Shown here: in pieces, positions 32,529-41,171 of the stretch
Numbering within the stretch: the first letter of the stretch is position 1
Layout: each line of letters begins with the position of its first letter
Source: Pseudomonas sp. M47T1
Lineage (GTDB): Bacteria > Pseudomonadota > Gammaproteobacteria > Pseudomonadales > Pseudomonadaceae
Length of the DNA: 64,000 nt
Assembly (NCBI RefSeq): GCF_000263855.1
Contig: NZ_AJWX01000028.1
Location: 21,265-85,264 of the forward strand
Direction of reading: 5' to 3'
Position numbers and translations under genes: made by a program
Notes under the pieces: generated by a model
Seen by the model: the letters and a program-made list of their open reading frames with translations, nothing else
Told to the model about the DNA's origin: nothing
Databases searched by the model: none

Positions 32529-33740
32529 ATGCTCGCTGAACTGCCTAACCTGCTACAGATCCGCGCCTTTGTACGGGTGGCTGAGCATGGCAGCATTTCC
32601 CGCGCCTCCACCTTGATGTACCGCGCCCAATCGGTGGTGACGCGGGCCATTCGCGACCTGGAAGTGCGCCTGGACGTGCCGCTGTTCGAGCGCCACGCCA
32701 GCGGCATGCTGCTCACCGACCAGGGCAAGCGCGTGCTGGCCCGGGCGCGGCGCAGCCTGGCGGAACTCGAGAGCGTACCGGCGCTGCTGGGCAACGTCGC
32801 CGGCCATGCCGCCGAACCGTTGTACTTGCTGAATGCTCGGCGCCTGGAGCTGTTCATCGCCCTGTGCCAGACCCGCCACATGCAGACCGTGGCCAGCCTC
32901 TACGGGCTGACCCAGCCGGCGGTCAGCGCGGCGCTGAAGGTGCTGGAAGGCGGCAGCGGCTGCCTGCTGTTCGAGCGCTCGTCGCGGGGCTTGCAACCTA
33001 CCCGCGCGGCCAGCGAAATCCTCGCACCGTTACGCCGGGCGCTGAACGAGCTGCGCCACATCGACGCCGACCTGGCCGCCCTGCGTGGCTCACTGCAAGG
33101 CACGGTCAACGTAGGCGCCCTGCCCCTGGGTCGCAACCGCGTGCTGCCGGCGGCCATTGTCGCGCTGACCGGCGCCCACCCAAACGTGCGCGTGGCCACC
33201 AATGAAAGCCCGTTCGAGTTGCTGGCGTCGGAGCTGCGCGCCGGTGACGTGGATTTTGTGTTCGGCGCCTTGCGCCCGGCCGACTTTGCCAGCGACCTGC
33301 ACGGCGAGGCGCTGTTGACCGAAGCCATGGTGCTGCTGGCGCGGCGTGACCACCCCTTGCAAGGCCAGCCACTCAGCCCGGCAGAGCTGCAAAGCATGCG
33401 TTGGGTGCTGCCACGCGCCGGCAGCCCGGCCCGCGGCTTGCTCAACGGCCAATTCGCCGCCTGGGGCATGGATGCGCCATTGCCGGTGGTGGAAAGTGCG
33501 GACCTGGCGATTATCCGTGGCCTGCTGCTGGGCTCAGACATGATCGCCGCGGTGTCGGCCCACCAGCTGGGCCATGAAATCGACAGCGGCGAATTGCAAC
33601 CGCTGAACCTGCCGCTGCCGCTGACCGAGCGCCCCATCGGCCTTACTTACCGCAGCGCCGGTCTGCATGCGCCGGCGGCCCAGGCGTTGATGGAGCAGAT
33701 TCGCGCCGCCGTGGCTCAACGCTTGCCGGCCACCGAGTAG
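32529..33740 (+). CDS. galR: LysR-type regulator of gallate genes, with duplicated HTH
   Basis: A 403-residue regulator, about 100 residues longer than usual LysR proteins. Two LysR-like winged HTH domains lie in series: residues about 7-70 ('IRAFVRVAEHGSISRASTLM', 'AQSVVTRAIRDLE', 'PLFERHASGM') and about 103-165 ('LELFIALCQTRHMQTVASLY', 'TQPAVSAALKVLE', 'LLFERSSRGL'). A single effector-binding domain follows from about 185. It is divergent from galBCD and overlaps the end of galA, so it is the likely gallate-responsive activator. CGGGGGAG precedes the ATG. Confidence 0.88.
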   Translation: MLAELPNLLQIRAFVRVAEHGSISRASTLMYRAQSVVTRAIRDLEVRLDVPLFERHASGMLLTDQGKRVLARARRSLAELESVPALLGNVAGHAAEPLYLLNARRLELFIALCQTRHMQTVASLYGLTQPAVSAALKVLEGGSGCLLFERSSRGLQPTRAASEILAPLRRALNELRHIDADLAALRGSLQGTVNVGALPLGRNRVLPAAIVALTGAHPNVRVATNESPFELLASELRAGDVDFVFGALRPADFASDLHGEALLTEAMVLLARRDHPLQGQPLSPAELQSMRWVLPRAGSPARGLLNGQFAAWGMDAPLPVVESADLAIIRGLLLGSDMIAAVSAHQLGHEIDSGELQPLNLPLPLTERPIGLTYRSAGLHAPAAQALMEQIRAAVAQRLPATE

Positions 33741-34972
33741 ATCACCTGCTGGTTGCGGGTTTTCTGGAACTCTTCCAGGCTCAGGCCGCGAAAGGCTGCG
33801 TAGATGTGCAGGTTGGAAACTCCAGTCACCGCGCCCAGCTTTTCCAGCAGGAAGAAAATCACGCCGTATTGCAGCAGACCCAGCCAGTCACGACGGCGCA
33901 CCAGGTCGCGTTCTTCGCCGCTCAACTGCGCCTCGTCGAACAGTGCTTCGGGCTCGGCAAGGAAGCGCTCGCGCCAGGCTGGCACAATCATCTGGTGAAG
34001 GAAGCGGTTCAGGCGATAACCCTTGTGGCTGCGCTCCAGGGTGAACGGATAGGTGCCAGGCAGGTTTTCCACGCCCTTGAGCTGGTGGTCCATGTGCTCG
34101 CGGTGACGCGCCAGTACGTCCACCGGCACCTCGCGGGCCTGGTTTTCCAGCAACAGGGTAGCGATGCCGGTCATGGACGGCAGGTAGTAACCCTGGTGAC
34201 GCTTGACCACGTTGGACGACAGCGCGCCGCGCATGATCAGCCACGTGATGACTTCCGACCCTTCCATGCCACCCAGCTCGGCGTATTCGGCCAGGGTGAT
34301 TTCGGTGAGGCGCTGCGGGTCATTGACCAGCAGGTCGAGAAATTGCGCGTCCCACTCCGGGTTGTTGAAGCCACAGCGCTCGCCATGCACCTGGTGAGAC
34401 ACGCCGCCAGTGGCCACCACGGCAACCTTGAGGTCCTCGGGGAAGCTTTCGATGGCGCGGCGCAGGGCCTGGCCCAGCTTGTAGCAGCGCGCGGCGCTGG
34501 GGATCGGAAATTGCAGCACGCCCACGTGCAGCGGCACCACTTTCACCGGCCACTCGGTGTCGAACGGCATCAGTGCCGACATGGGTGAAAACAGCCCGTG
34601 GTCCACTGGCTTGTCGCGGAAGAAGGCCATGTCGAACTCATCGGCCATCAGGCTACGGCCGATGTGCCGCGACAGCTCGGCGTGGCCGCCGATAGGCGGG
34701 ATGGCGCGCGCACCACCACCCTCGTCGGCCACGGCGTACTGCTCGTCCACGCCCAGACAGAAGGCTGAGTAGTGGTCGAAAAAGAACGATGTCACATGGT
34801 CGTTGAAGATGTAGAACAGCACATCGGGCTGGTTCTCTTCGAGCCAGGCCTTGATCGGCTCGAAGTCCTTGAAGATAGGCGCCCAGGCGGCTTCCTGCTG
34901 CTTGTTGTTGTCCACGGCGAAGCCGATGGTAGGCGTATGGGAAACGGCGAGACCGCCAATGATGCGCGCCAT
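33716..34972 (-). CDS. galA: Gallate dioxygenase GalA
   Basis: A 418-residue extradiol dioxygenase of the LigAB superfamily that opens the gallate ring to 4-oxalomesaconate. The N-terminal LigB-like catalytic domain covers about 1-280: 'GGLAVSHTPTIGFAVD' contains the first metal His, 'FNDHVTSFFFDH' the second region, and 'VVATGGVSHQVHGERCGFN' the catalytic His. The C-terminal part from about 300 is a fused LigA-like small subunit ('RSHKGYRLNRFLHQMI', 'LGAVTGVSNLHIYAAFRGLS'). The start at 34970-34972 gives the family N-terminus. Its 3' end overlaps the 3' end of the convergent galR by 25 bases. Confidence 0.94.
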   Translation of the reverse strand: MARIIGGLAVSHTPTIGFAVDNNKQQEAAWAPIFKDFEPIKAWLEENQPDVLFYIFNDHVTSFFFDHYSAFCLGVDEQYAVADEGGGARAIPPIGGHAELSRHIGRSLMADEFDMAFFRDKPVDHGLFSPMSALMPFDTEWPVKVVPLHVGVLQFPIPSAARCYKLGQALRRAIESFPEDLKVAVVATGGVSHQVHGERCGFNNPEWDAQFLDLLVNDPQRLTEITLAEYAELGGMEGSEVITWLIMRGALSSNVVKRHQGYYLPSMTGIATLLLENQAREVPVDVLARHREHMDHQLKGVENLPGTYPFTLERSHKGYRLNRFLHQMIVPAWRERFLAEPEALFDEAQLSGEERDLVRRRDWLGLLQYGVIFFLLEKLGAVTGVSNLHIYAAFRGLSLEEFQKTRNQQVIYSVAGKR

Positions 34973-35272
34973 GCAAACCTCTGCTAGCTGAAGTGATTTT
35001 TTCTGATGAGGCAGGCTAGCGCAGGCGTGCTGCAACGTCGTCTGTGTAATGGTTATAAAGGGGTCGTTTTTGTTTATCGCCCTGGCGCATGGTCACTATT
35101 AACGCAAAGGCTCTGGTACGCGGCTTGCCATGGGCTTAGCCTAGCGGCCATGAACCACGCTGTAGCCGCTGCCGAGGCAGCGCTGGCCTTGATGTTCACT
35201 GAAGATCTTCAGCGCACACGGGGGCCAGCGCAGCCTGGCGGCAGCGGCCACACCATAAGACAGAGCCAGACA
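34973..35272. other. Intergenic region between divergent galA and an MFS gene
   Basis: The first 150 bases are AT-rich and contain TGTAATGGTTATAAAGG and GTTTTTGTTTATC, the probable galA promoter side. The second half is the REP-like pair at 35161-35248. I see no gene here. Confidence 0.5.
35161..35248. repeat. REP-like inverted pair upstream of an MFS gene
   Basis: Arms 35163-35187 and 35223-35248 carry the same CCGCTGCCG / CGGCAGCGG and CGCTGGCC / GGCCAGCG cores as the pairs at 13810 and 29801. It ends 24 bases before the MFS start codon, an unusual position for a REP. Confidence 0.78.
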
Positions 35273-36502
35273 ATGACCAGCCTGACCGAGCCCTTGCACA
35301 CCCAGCACCCCACCATGACCCGCGCCATGGTGGCGCTGTTCGCCTTCTGCTGCGGCGCCATCGTCGCCAATATCTACTACGCCCAGCCCATCATTGAGTT
35401 GATCGCCCCCGACATCGGGCTCTCGGCCCATGGCGCCAGCCTGATCGTGTCGCTGACCCAGATCGGCTACGCCGCCGGCATCTTTTTCCTCGTACCGCTG
35501 GCCGACCTGCTGGAAAACCGCAAGCTGATGCTCGCCACCACCCTGCTGGCTACTATCAGCCTGATCGGCGCGGCGCTGAGCAATCAGCCCAGTGTGTTCC
35601 TGGTGGTGTCGTTGTTGATTGGTTTCAGCTCGGTGTCGGTGCAAATGCTGATTCCACTGGCGGCGCACATGGCCAGCGAAGCGTCGCGGGGCCGCGTGGT
35701 TGGCAGCATCATGGGTGGGCTGCTGGTGGGCATTCTGCTGGCGCGGCCGCTGGCCAGCGTGATTGCCGACCACTTTGGCTGGCGCGCGGTGTTCTACGTG
35801 GCCGCCGTGGTGATGGTGGCGATCACGGCGGTGATGGCCCGTACCATTCCGTACCGCCAACCCGACCACAGCGCCAGCTACGGCCAGTTGCTGGCGTCGC
35901 TGGGTACCTTGGTGCGTCGTCATGCACTGCTGCGACAGCGCTCGTTCTACCAGGCCATGATGTTCGCCACCTTCAGCCTGTTCTGGACCGCCGTGCCGCT
36001 GGAACTGTCCCGTGTGCATGGCCTCAGCCAGAGCCAGATTGCCGTGTTTGCCCTGGTGGGTGCCATTGGCGCCATTGCCGCGCCGATTGCCGGGCGCCTG
36101 GCGGATGCCGGCCACACCCGTCGTGCGTCGCTGGTGGCCATGGTGCTGGCGCCGTTGTGCTTCACCACTTCACTGGTATTGCCGGGCTACAGTGTGATCG
36201 CCCTGGCCTTGACCGGGGTGCTGCTGGACTTCGCCGTGCAGATGAACATGGTGCTGGGCCAGCGCATCATCTACAGCCTGGATGCCACCAGCCGTGCGCG
36301 CTTGAACGCGTTGTACGTGACCAGCATTTTCGTAGGCGGCGCGGTGGGTTCGGCGATTGCCAGCAGCCTGTATGAGGCTGGCGGTTGGGGGCTGGTCGTG
36401 AAGGTGGGGGGGCGATTCCGTTGCTGGCGTTGGCGGCGTTTGTGCTTCACTCAAGAGGCCGCCGCTAACCCTGTGGGAGCTGGCTTGCCAGCGAGCTTTT
36501 GA
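35273..36502 (+). CDS. MFS transporter with apparent 3' frameshift
   Basis: A 12-span MFS carrier, possibly of the YfmO/aromatic-drug exporter type ('ANIYYAQPIIELIAPDIGLS', 'LVPLADLLENRKLM', 'SFSLFWTAVPLEL'-like text). The read frame gives 409 residues, but the last part after 'GGWGLVVKVG' becomes Arg/Cys-rich and runs into a REP. Adding one base to the seven-G run at 36406-36412 restores a hydrophobic end, 'AIPLLALAAFVLHSRGRR', and a TAA at 36466-36468. This is either a true frameshift in the last span or a sequencing error. The ATG at 35273 gives the family N-terminus. Confidence 0.82.
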   Translation: MTSLTEPLHTQHPTMTRAMVALFAFCCGAIVANIYYAQPIIELIAPDIGLSAHGASLIVSLTQIGYAAGIFFLVPLADLLENRKLMLATTLLATISLIGAALSNQPSVFLVVSLLIGFSSVSVQMLIPLAAHMASEASRGRVVGSIMGGLLVGILLARPLASVIADHFGWRAVFYVAAVVMVAITAVMARTIPYRQPDHSASYGQLLASLGTLVRRHALLRQRSFYQAMMFATFSLFWTAVPLELSRVHGLSQSQIAVFALVGAIGAIAAPIAGRLADAGHTRRASLVAMVLAPLCFTTSLVLPGYSVIALALTGVLLDFAVQMNMVLGQRIIYSLDATSRARLNALYVTSIFVGGAVGSAIASSLYEAGGWGLVVKVGGRFRCWRWRRLCFTQEAAANPVGAGLPASF

Positions 36503-36537
36503 AGGCCCGGGCAGCTCGCTGGCAAGCCAGCTCCCAC
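36473..36537. repeat. REP-like inverted pair, 25-base perfect arms
   Basis: Arms 36473-36497 and 36513-36537 are exact reverse complements with the core GTGGGAGCTGGCTTGCCAGC. It stands between convergent genes and is a strong bidirectional hairpin. The same family appears at 44322-44388. Confidence 0.88.
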
Positions 36538-36547
36538 ACCACTCGGC

Positions 36548-37507
36548 TTACGGCAGCAGAATGACTTTCTGGCTGCTGCCGCCGTTGACGTCAGCGTAGG
36601 CGGCCAGGCCTTCACTCAAGGGGGCTTCCAGCAGGTCGGTGGGCACCGGCAGCATGCCGTTGTCGAAGTAGCGCCCGAACTGCTCAAGCATGCGCGCGCA
36701 GGCGGCGCAGTTGTACAGCAGGCTGTTGACGCCCACCAGCGAGCCCCCCTTGCGATACAGGCCCAGCGCCGAGAACTCCACCAGGCCATTGACCGGCGCG
36801 GCAATGATGGCGATACGGCCGAACACTGCCAGCGCACTCACTGCGGCGGGCAACCAGAAACCGGTGGTGTCAAAAATCACCTCGGCGCCAGCGGGGAATA
36901 CGGCTTCCACCTGCGCGGCCAGGGTGTCGGCCTGGTCCAGCAGGATCACTTGATAACCTTGCGCCTGCAGCGCCTGGGCCTGCTCCGGGCGACGTACCGC
37001 CGCCAGTACTTCTGCACCGCGCACCCGCGCCAGGGCCATGGCCGCGCTCCCCACTGCGCCATTGGCGCCCAGCACCAGGAAGCGCGTGCCACGGGTCACC
37101 TGGCTGCGCTCCACGGCGTCCCAGGCAGTGGTGTACGGCACGCCGAGGCTGGCGGCTTGGGTGAAGCTCAGTTTCCGGGGCTTGAGCGCCACGCCCTCGG
37201 CGGGCACGGTCAGGTATTGCGCGTGGCTGCCGTCGTTCTTGAAGCCCAGGTCGCTGCCCGTGCCCCACACTTCCTGGCCCAGCAGGTCTGCCGGGCCTTC
37301 GATGACCACACCCGCAAAATCGCGGCCCGGTACCCGTGGCAAGGTGGTGTAGGGGAAACGACCCAGCACATTCTTGACGTCGCTGGGGTTGAGGCCAGCC
37401 GCTTTGACCTGGACCAGCACCTGGCCGGTGGCAGGCACCGGCGTGGGCAGTTCAGCCAGTTGCAGGTTGGCCAGATCACCGGTGCGGTTGAATTGCAGCG
37501 CTTTCAT
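36548..37507 (-). CDS. Zinc-type/quinone-oxidoreductase-like MDR dehydrogenase
   Basis: A 319-residue medium-chain dehydrogenase/reductase. The GroES-like domain covers 1-120 ('AAGLNPSDVKNVLGRFPYTTLPRVPGRDFAG', shown by NPSDVKN and PGRDFAG), and the Rossmann fold carries 'FLVLGANGAVGSAAMALARVRGAEV' near 150, with the nucleotide-binding G-x-x-G-x-x-G. Structural zinc cysteines are absent, which favours the NADPH quinone-reductase branch. AGGGAG precedes the ATG at 37505-37507. It is convergent with an MFS gene; an AraC gene on the same strand lies upstream and may regulate it. Confidence 0.9.
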   Translation of the reverse strand: MKALQFNRTGDLANLQLAELPTPVPATGQVLVQVKAAGLNPSDVKNVLGRFPYTTLPRVPGRDFAGVVIEGPADLLGQEVWGTGSDLGFKNDGSHAQYLTVPAEGVALKPRKLSFTQAASLGVPYTTAWDAVERSQVTRGTRFLVLGANGAVGSAAMALARVRGAEVLAAVRRPEQAQALQAQGYQVILLDQADTLAAQVEAVFPAGAEVIFDTTGFWLPAAVSALAVFGRIAIIAAPVNGLVEFSALGLYRKGGSLVGVNSLLYNCAACARMLEQFGRYFDNGMLPVPTDLLEAPLSEGLAAYADVNGGSSQKVILLP

Positions 37508-37607
37508 GGGGAACTCCCTGGGAACAATAGTGGGCAGTCTATGGCCGATCGAACCTGGGCTTCGGCCAACCACTTCATCCTGTCGGCCATTGAGGCCGTG
37601 TTTGATG

Positions 37608-37728
37608 GCGTAGGAACTGCCGAAAGGCTGCGAAAGGGTACGCAGGAACTTCGGCGGTGTGATGTTGAACGCGGGCGCGCGCCTTCGCAGCCTGGCGGCG
37701 GATGGCCGCCCCGCAGCTCCTACAAAGG
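37608..37728. repeat. REP-like inverted pair upstream of the MDR dehydrogenase
   Basis: The left arm near 37611-37637 (GTAGGAACTGCCGAAAGGCT...) is answered by the right arm near 37682-37726 (TTCGCAGCCTGGCGGC ... GCAGCTCCTAC). The arms are imperfect. It separates the AraC gene from the dehydrogenase. Confidence 0.65.
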
Positions 37729-38499
37729 GGTTGGCGAATTGACGAACTGCGACGGGGCCATGCCCAGGGCGCGCTTGAACATGTCGCTGAAGCTGCTGGG
37801 CGAGTAACCCATGGATCGGGCGATGCTGCTCACCGGCACCCCCTGGATCAGTTCGGCTGCGGCCGTGGCCAGTTGCACCTGGCGCCGCCACTCGGCAAAG
37901 CCCATGCCCAGGCTGGCCTGGAACAGCCGCGACAAGGTGCGCACGCTGGCGCCCGCCTGCTCGGCATGCTGTTCGAAGGAGATCGCCAGGGAAGGCTGGG
38001 CCATTACTGCCTGGCACACGTTCATCAGCCGGCGGTCAGTCTGGTCCGGCAAGGGCACGCGCATGGCGCTGCGACGCGCCTGATGCAACTCCAGCACGGC
38101 CAATTGCGCCAGGGCGTGGTAATACTCGCCTTCGCGTGCCTGCTCGTTGGCCACCAGGGTGACGATCAATTCGCGCAGCAGGCTGCCTACTTCCAGCACC
38201 TGCACCCGGCTGTCCAGCGTGGCGGCGATGGCCGGGCGCAGGTAGATATTGCGCATCTGCAGGTCGGTGACCACGCGGATGCCATGGGGCACACCTGGCG
38301 GTAGCCACACGGCGCGCTGGGGCGGTACCACCAATGCCTCGCTGGGTGTTTCCACCCACATGACCCCGCTCACCGCATACAGCAATTGCCCCCAGGCATG
38401 CTGGTGGGGCTCCACGAACACCCCGCGCGGGTAGGTGCGCGCCAGCGGTTGCAGAGGGATTTGGGTATTGCTCAGGTCCGGCGGGGCGGCGATGGCCAT
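37720..38499 (-). CDS. AraC-family transcriptional regulator
   Basis: A 259-residue regulator. The N-terminal cupin contains 'VEPHQHAWGQLLYAVSGVMWVET' and 'LPPGVPHGIRV'; the C-terminal HTH domain begins near 165 ('EQHAEQAGASVRTLSRLFQASLGMGFAEWRRQVQL' shown by GASVRTLSRLF, and 'VSSIARSMGYSPSSFSDMFKRALGMAPSQF'). The ATG at 38497-38499 is chosen for the family N-terminus. It is divergent from the MFS gene at 38745 and upstream of the MDR dehydrogenase on the same strand, so either may be its target. Confidence 0.87.
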   Translation of the reverse strand: MAIAAPPDLSNTQIPLQPLARTYPRGVFVEPHQHAWGQLLYAVSGVMWVETPSEALVVPPQRAVWLPPGVPHGIRVVTDLQMRNIYLRPAIAATLDSRVQVLEVGSLLRELIVTLVANEQAREGEYYHALAQLAVLELHQARRSAMRVPLPDQTDRRLMNVCQAVMAQPSLAISFEQHAEQAGASVRTLSRLFQASLGMGFAEWRRQVQLATAAAELIQGVPVSSIARSMGYSPSSFSDMFKRALGMAPSQFVNSPTPL

Positions 38500-38744
38500 G
38501 GTCGTTGCGAGGCGAATGCGATAAGGGCACACAGGGTAACCAGCCGTCGGTTCGGCCGCCAGTAGCCCTTTGGCGAGTAGCCTTCTTGATGAAGAATTCT
38601 TAACCTTTACAGGTAGATAGTGCGACAGCCCGACGCAGAGCGATTTAGCGGCCGATCATCGAACTGGTTCGTACATTTTGGCTTGACCCTGCCCAGCCGC
38701 TTCAATAGCCTGCCGGCAACAACTACAAAGACGAGAATCACCCC

Positions 38745-40076
38745 ATGCCTGACAATCACTCGGGCGCAGTGACGATCGCCACCGCGACTCGTTCTGCTGC
38801 AGCCTCTGCCGTGCGCCCCAGCCGTGCCCGCTTCGTCATTCTGACCTTGCTGGCCGTGGGCACCATTATCAATTACCTGGATCGCAGCATCCTCGGTATT
38901 GCTGCGCCCACCATGACCACCGAACTGGGCATCGACCCGGCGCTGATGGGCGTGATGTTCTCCGCTTTCGCCTGGAGCTATGTGCTGGCGCAAGTACCTG
39001 GCGGCGCCTTGCTGGACCGCTTCGGCAGTGGCAAGACCTACTTCGTGGCTGCCAGTGCCTGGTCGCTGACCACCCTGCTGCATGGCCTGGTGTCCGGCTT
39101 CAGCTCGCTGATCGGCTTGCGCCTGCTGCTGGGCCTGAGCGAAGCCACCTGTTTCCCGACCAACAGCCGCGTGGTGGCCACCTGGTTCCCGCAGCACGAA
39201 CGTGCCCGCGCCACCAGTATCTACACCGTCGGCGAGTACATTGGCCTGGCCTTCCTCAGCCCGCTGCTGTTCGTGCTGCTGGCCCACTACGGCTGGCGCT
39301 CGCTGTTCGTGCTGGTGGGTATCATCGGCCTGGTGTTCGCCCTGGTGTGGAAGATGCGCTACCGCGAACCCCATGAGTGCACCAGCGTCAACCAGGCCGA
39401 ACTCGACTACATCGAAGCCGGCGGTGGCCTGGCGCCGAAAGACGAGAAAAAAACACCGTTCTCCTGGAAAAGCCTGCGCCAGCTGCTGGGCTACCGGCAG
39501 ATCTGGGGCGCGTGCCTGGGCCAGTTCGCCGGTAACTCGACCCTGGTGTTCTTCCTGACCTGGTTCCCCACCTACCTGTCCACCGAGCGTCACATGGGCT
39601 GGATGAAGATGGGCTTCTTCGCCGTGCTGCCGTTCATTGCCGCCGGTTGTGGGGTGATGCTCGGTGGCTGGTTCTCCGACCGCCTGATCCAGCGCACCGG
39701 CAATGCCAGCCTGGGCCGCAAACTGCCGATCATCGCCGGCCTGCTGATGGCCAGCTGCATCGTGGCGGCCAACTTCGTGGAAAGCGACCAGGCGGTGATC
39801 GCCATCCTGTCCATCGCCTTCTTCGGCCAGGGCATGGTCGGCCTGGGCTGGACAGTGATTTCCGACATCGCCCCCAAGAAGCTCATTGGCCTGACTGCCG
39901 GCGTGTTCAACCTGGTCACCGGCATGGCTGGCATCATCACCCCGTTGGTGATCGGCTTCATCGTTTCCAGCAGCGGCTCGTTCACTGGCGCACTGTGGTT
40001 CATAGGCGCCGTGGCGCTGGCAGGCGCACTGGCCTACCTGGTGTTGCTGGGCGAAGTGAAACGCCTGGAAGTCTGA
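38745..40076 (+). CDS. MFS transporter, ACS family (hexarate/galactonate type)
   Basis: A 443-residue 12-span MFS carrier of the anion:cation symporter group. The opening 'ILTLLAVGTIINYLDRSILGIAAPTM', the loop 'GALLDRFGSGKTYFVAASAWSL' and 'LLLGLSEATCFPTNSRVVATWFP' are typical of glucarate, galactarate or D-galactonate permeases (GudP/GarP/DgoT). It imports sugar acids or similar anions by proton symport. No sugar-acid enzyme gene is adjacent, so the substrate is inferred from family only. It is not the aromatic-acid type expected for a gallate carrier. Confidence 0.88.
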   Translation: MPDNHSGAVTIATATRSAAASAVRPSRARFVILTLLAVGTIINYLDRSILGIAAPTMTTELGIDPALMGVMFSAFAWSYVLAQVPGGALLDRFGSGKTYFVAASAWSLTTLLHGLVSGFSSLIGLRLLLGLSEATCFPTNSRVVATWFPQHERARATSIYTVGEYIGLAFLSPLLFVLLAHYGWRSLFVLVGIIGLVFALVWKMRYREPHECTSVNQAELDYIEAGGGLAPKDEKKTPFSWKSLRQLLGYRQIWGACLGQFAGNSTLVFFLTWFPTYLSTERHMGWMKMGFFAVLPFIAAGCGVMLGGWFSDRLIQRTGNASLGRKLPIIAGLLMASCIVAANFVESDQAVIAILSIAFFGQGMVGLGWTVISDIAPKKLIGLTAGVFNLVTGMAGIITPLVIGFIVSSSGSFTGALWFIGAVALAGALAYLVLLGEVKRLEV

Positions 40077-40169
40077 GCTGCTGCCCCCCCACCGCAGCTC
40101 CTTGGGTCCGCAGCTTGGCAGCAGCTCTACAGATTGCTCCGGGGGGATAGGGTGGACCGCGCCGGGGTG

Positions 40170-41075
40170 TCAGGAACGCCCCATTGCGTTGACGATGTAG
40201 TCGACAAAGCTGCGCAGCTTGGGCGAACGGTAGCGTTCCTGCGGGTACACCAGGTGCATGGGCCGTACCGGCAGGTGCCAGGATTGTAACAACGGCACCA
40301 GGCGGCCATCGGCCAGCTCTTCACGCACCAGCGCATCCGGCAGCATGGCAATACCCAACCCCGACAGTGCCGCGCGCTTGAGCGCCGGTGCGCTGTTGAC
40401 GGCAATGCGCCCGCTGACGTCCACCGTCACTTCGCCATCGGCCCCGCTCAACCGCCAGTGCTTTTGCGTCCAGCGCCACTCGGTGCCGGCAGGGTAGGCG
40501 AATGCCAGGCAATCGTGGTGCGTCAGCGCCTGCACGTCCTCGGGCACGCCACGGCGCTGCAAATAAGCCGGGGCGGCGCACAGGGTCAGGCCGTAGTCTT
40601 CCAGCGGCCGGGCAATCAGGCTGGAATGTTCCAAGGTGCCCAGGCGAATCGCCGCATCGAACCCCTCCTCAACCAGGTCCACCAGGCGGTCGGTCAGCAC
40701 CACGTCGAGCTTCACCGCCGGGTTTGCCGCCAGGTACCCGGCCAGGCACGGCATCAGGCACTCGGCGCCGAAGGTCGGCGGCGCGGTGATGCGCAGGGTG
40801 CCATGGGGCACCGCCTGCACTTCCTCGGCCAGCTGCTCGGCAGCGGTGACTTGGCCGAGAATGTCCAGGCAACGCTGGTAATAGGCACTGCCGAACTCGG
40901 TCAGGCTCTGGCGCCGGGTGGTGCGGCGCAACAGACTCACCCCCAGGCGCTGCTCCAGCGCCCGCAAATGGTTACCCACCATGGTGGTGGACATGCCACA
41001 GGCCTCGGCCGCCGCCGTCATGCTACCGCCCTCCACCACCTGGACGAACACGCCCATGGCCTGAAACAAATCCAT
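40170..41075 (-). CDS. LysR-family transcriptional regulator
   Basis: A 301-residue LysR-type protein of the common 'single-target' kind: HTH 'MGVFVQVVEGGSMTAAAEACGMSTTMVGNHLRALEQRLG' (residues 7-45, shown by its ends), the 'LLRRTTRRQSLTEFG' wing and effector domain ending in 'LRSFVDYIVNAMG'. It is divergent from the aminotransferase gene at 41172 across 96 bases, which suggests regulation of that gene. No inducer can be read. Confidence 0.9.
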   Translation of the reverse strand: MDLFQAMGVFVQVVEGGSMTAAAEACGMSTTMVGNHLRALEQRLGVSLLRRTTRRQSLTEFGSAYYQRCLDILGQVTAAEQLAEEVQAVPHGTLRITAPPTFGAECLMPCLAGYLAANPAVKLDVVLTDRLVDLVEEGFDAAIRLGTLEHSSLIARPLEDYGLTLCAAPAYLQRRGVPEDVQALTHHDCLAFAYPAGTEWRWTQKHWRLSGADGEVTVDVSGRIAVNSAPALKRAALSGLGIAMLPDALVREELADGRLVPLLQSWHLPVRPMHLVYPQERYRSPKLRSFVDYIVNAMGRS

Positions 41076-41171
41076 TGCCCACTCCTGCTTTAAAGTGATT
41101 ACAGTCTAGAGGCGTTTATCTCGTTCTGCTGGATAAACATACTGAGCCTGCCCCCAACAAGGAGAAGGCCC

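Noticed and set aside
38607..39593. A 328-codon frame opposite the ACS-family MFS gene
   Set aside because: It reads as Gln/His/Gly-rich noise and overlaps a 12-span MFS gene with strong motifs.
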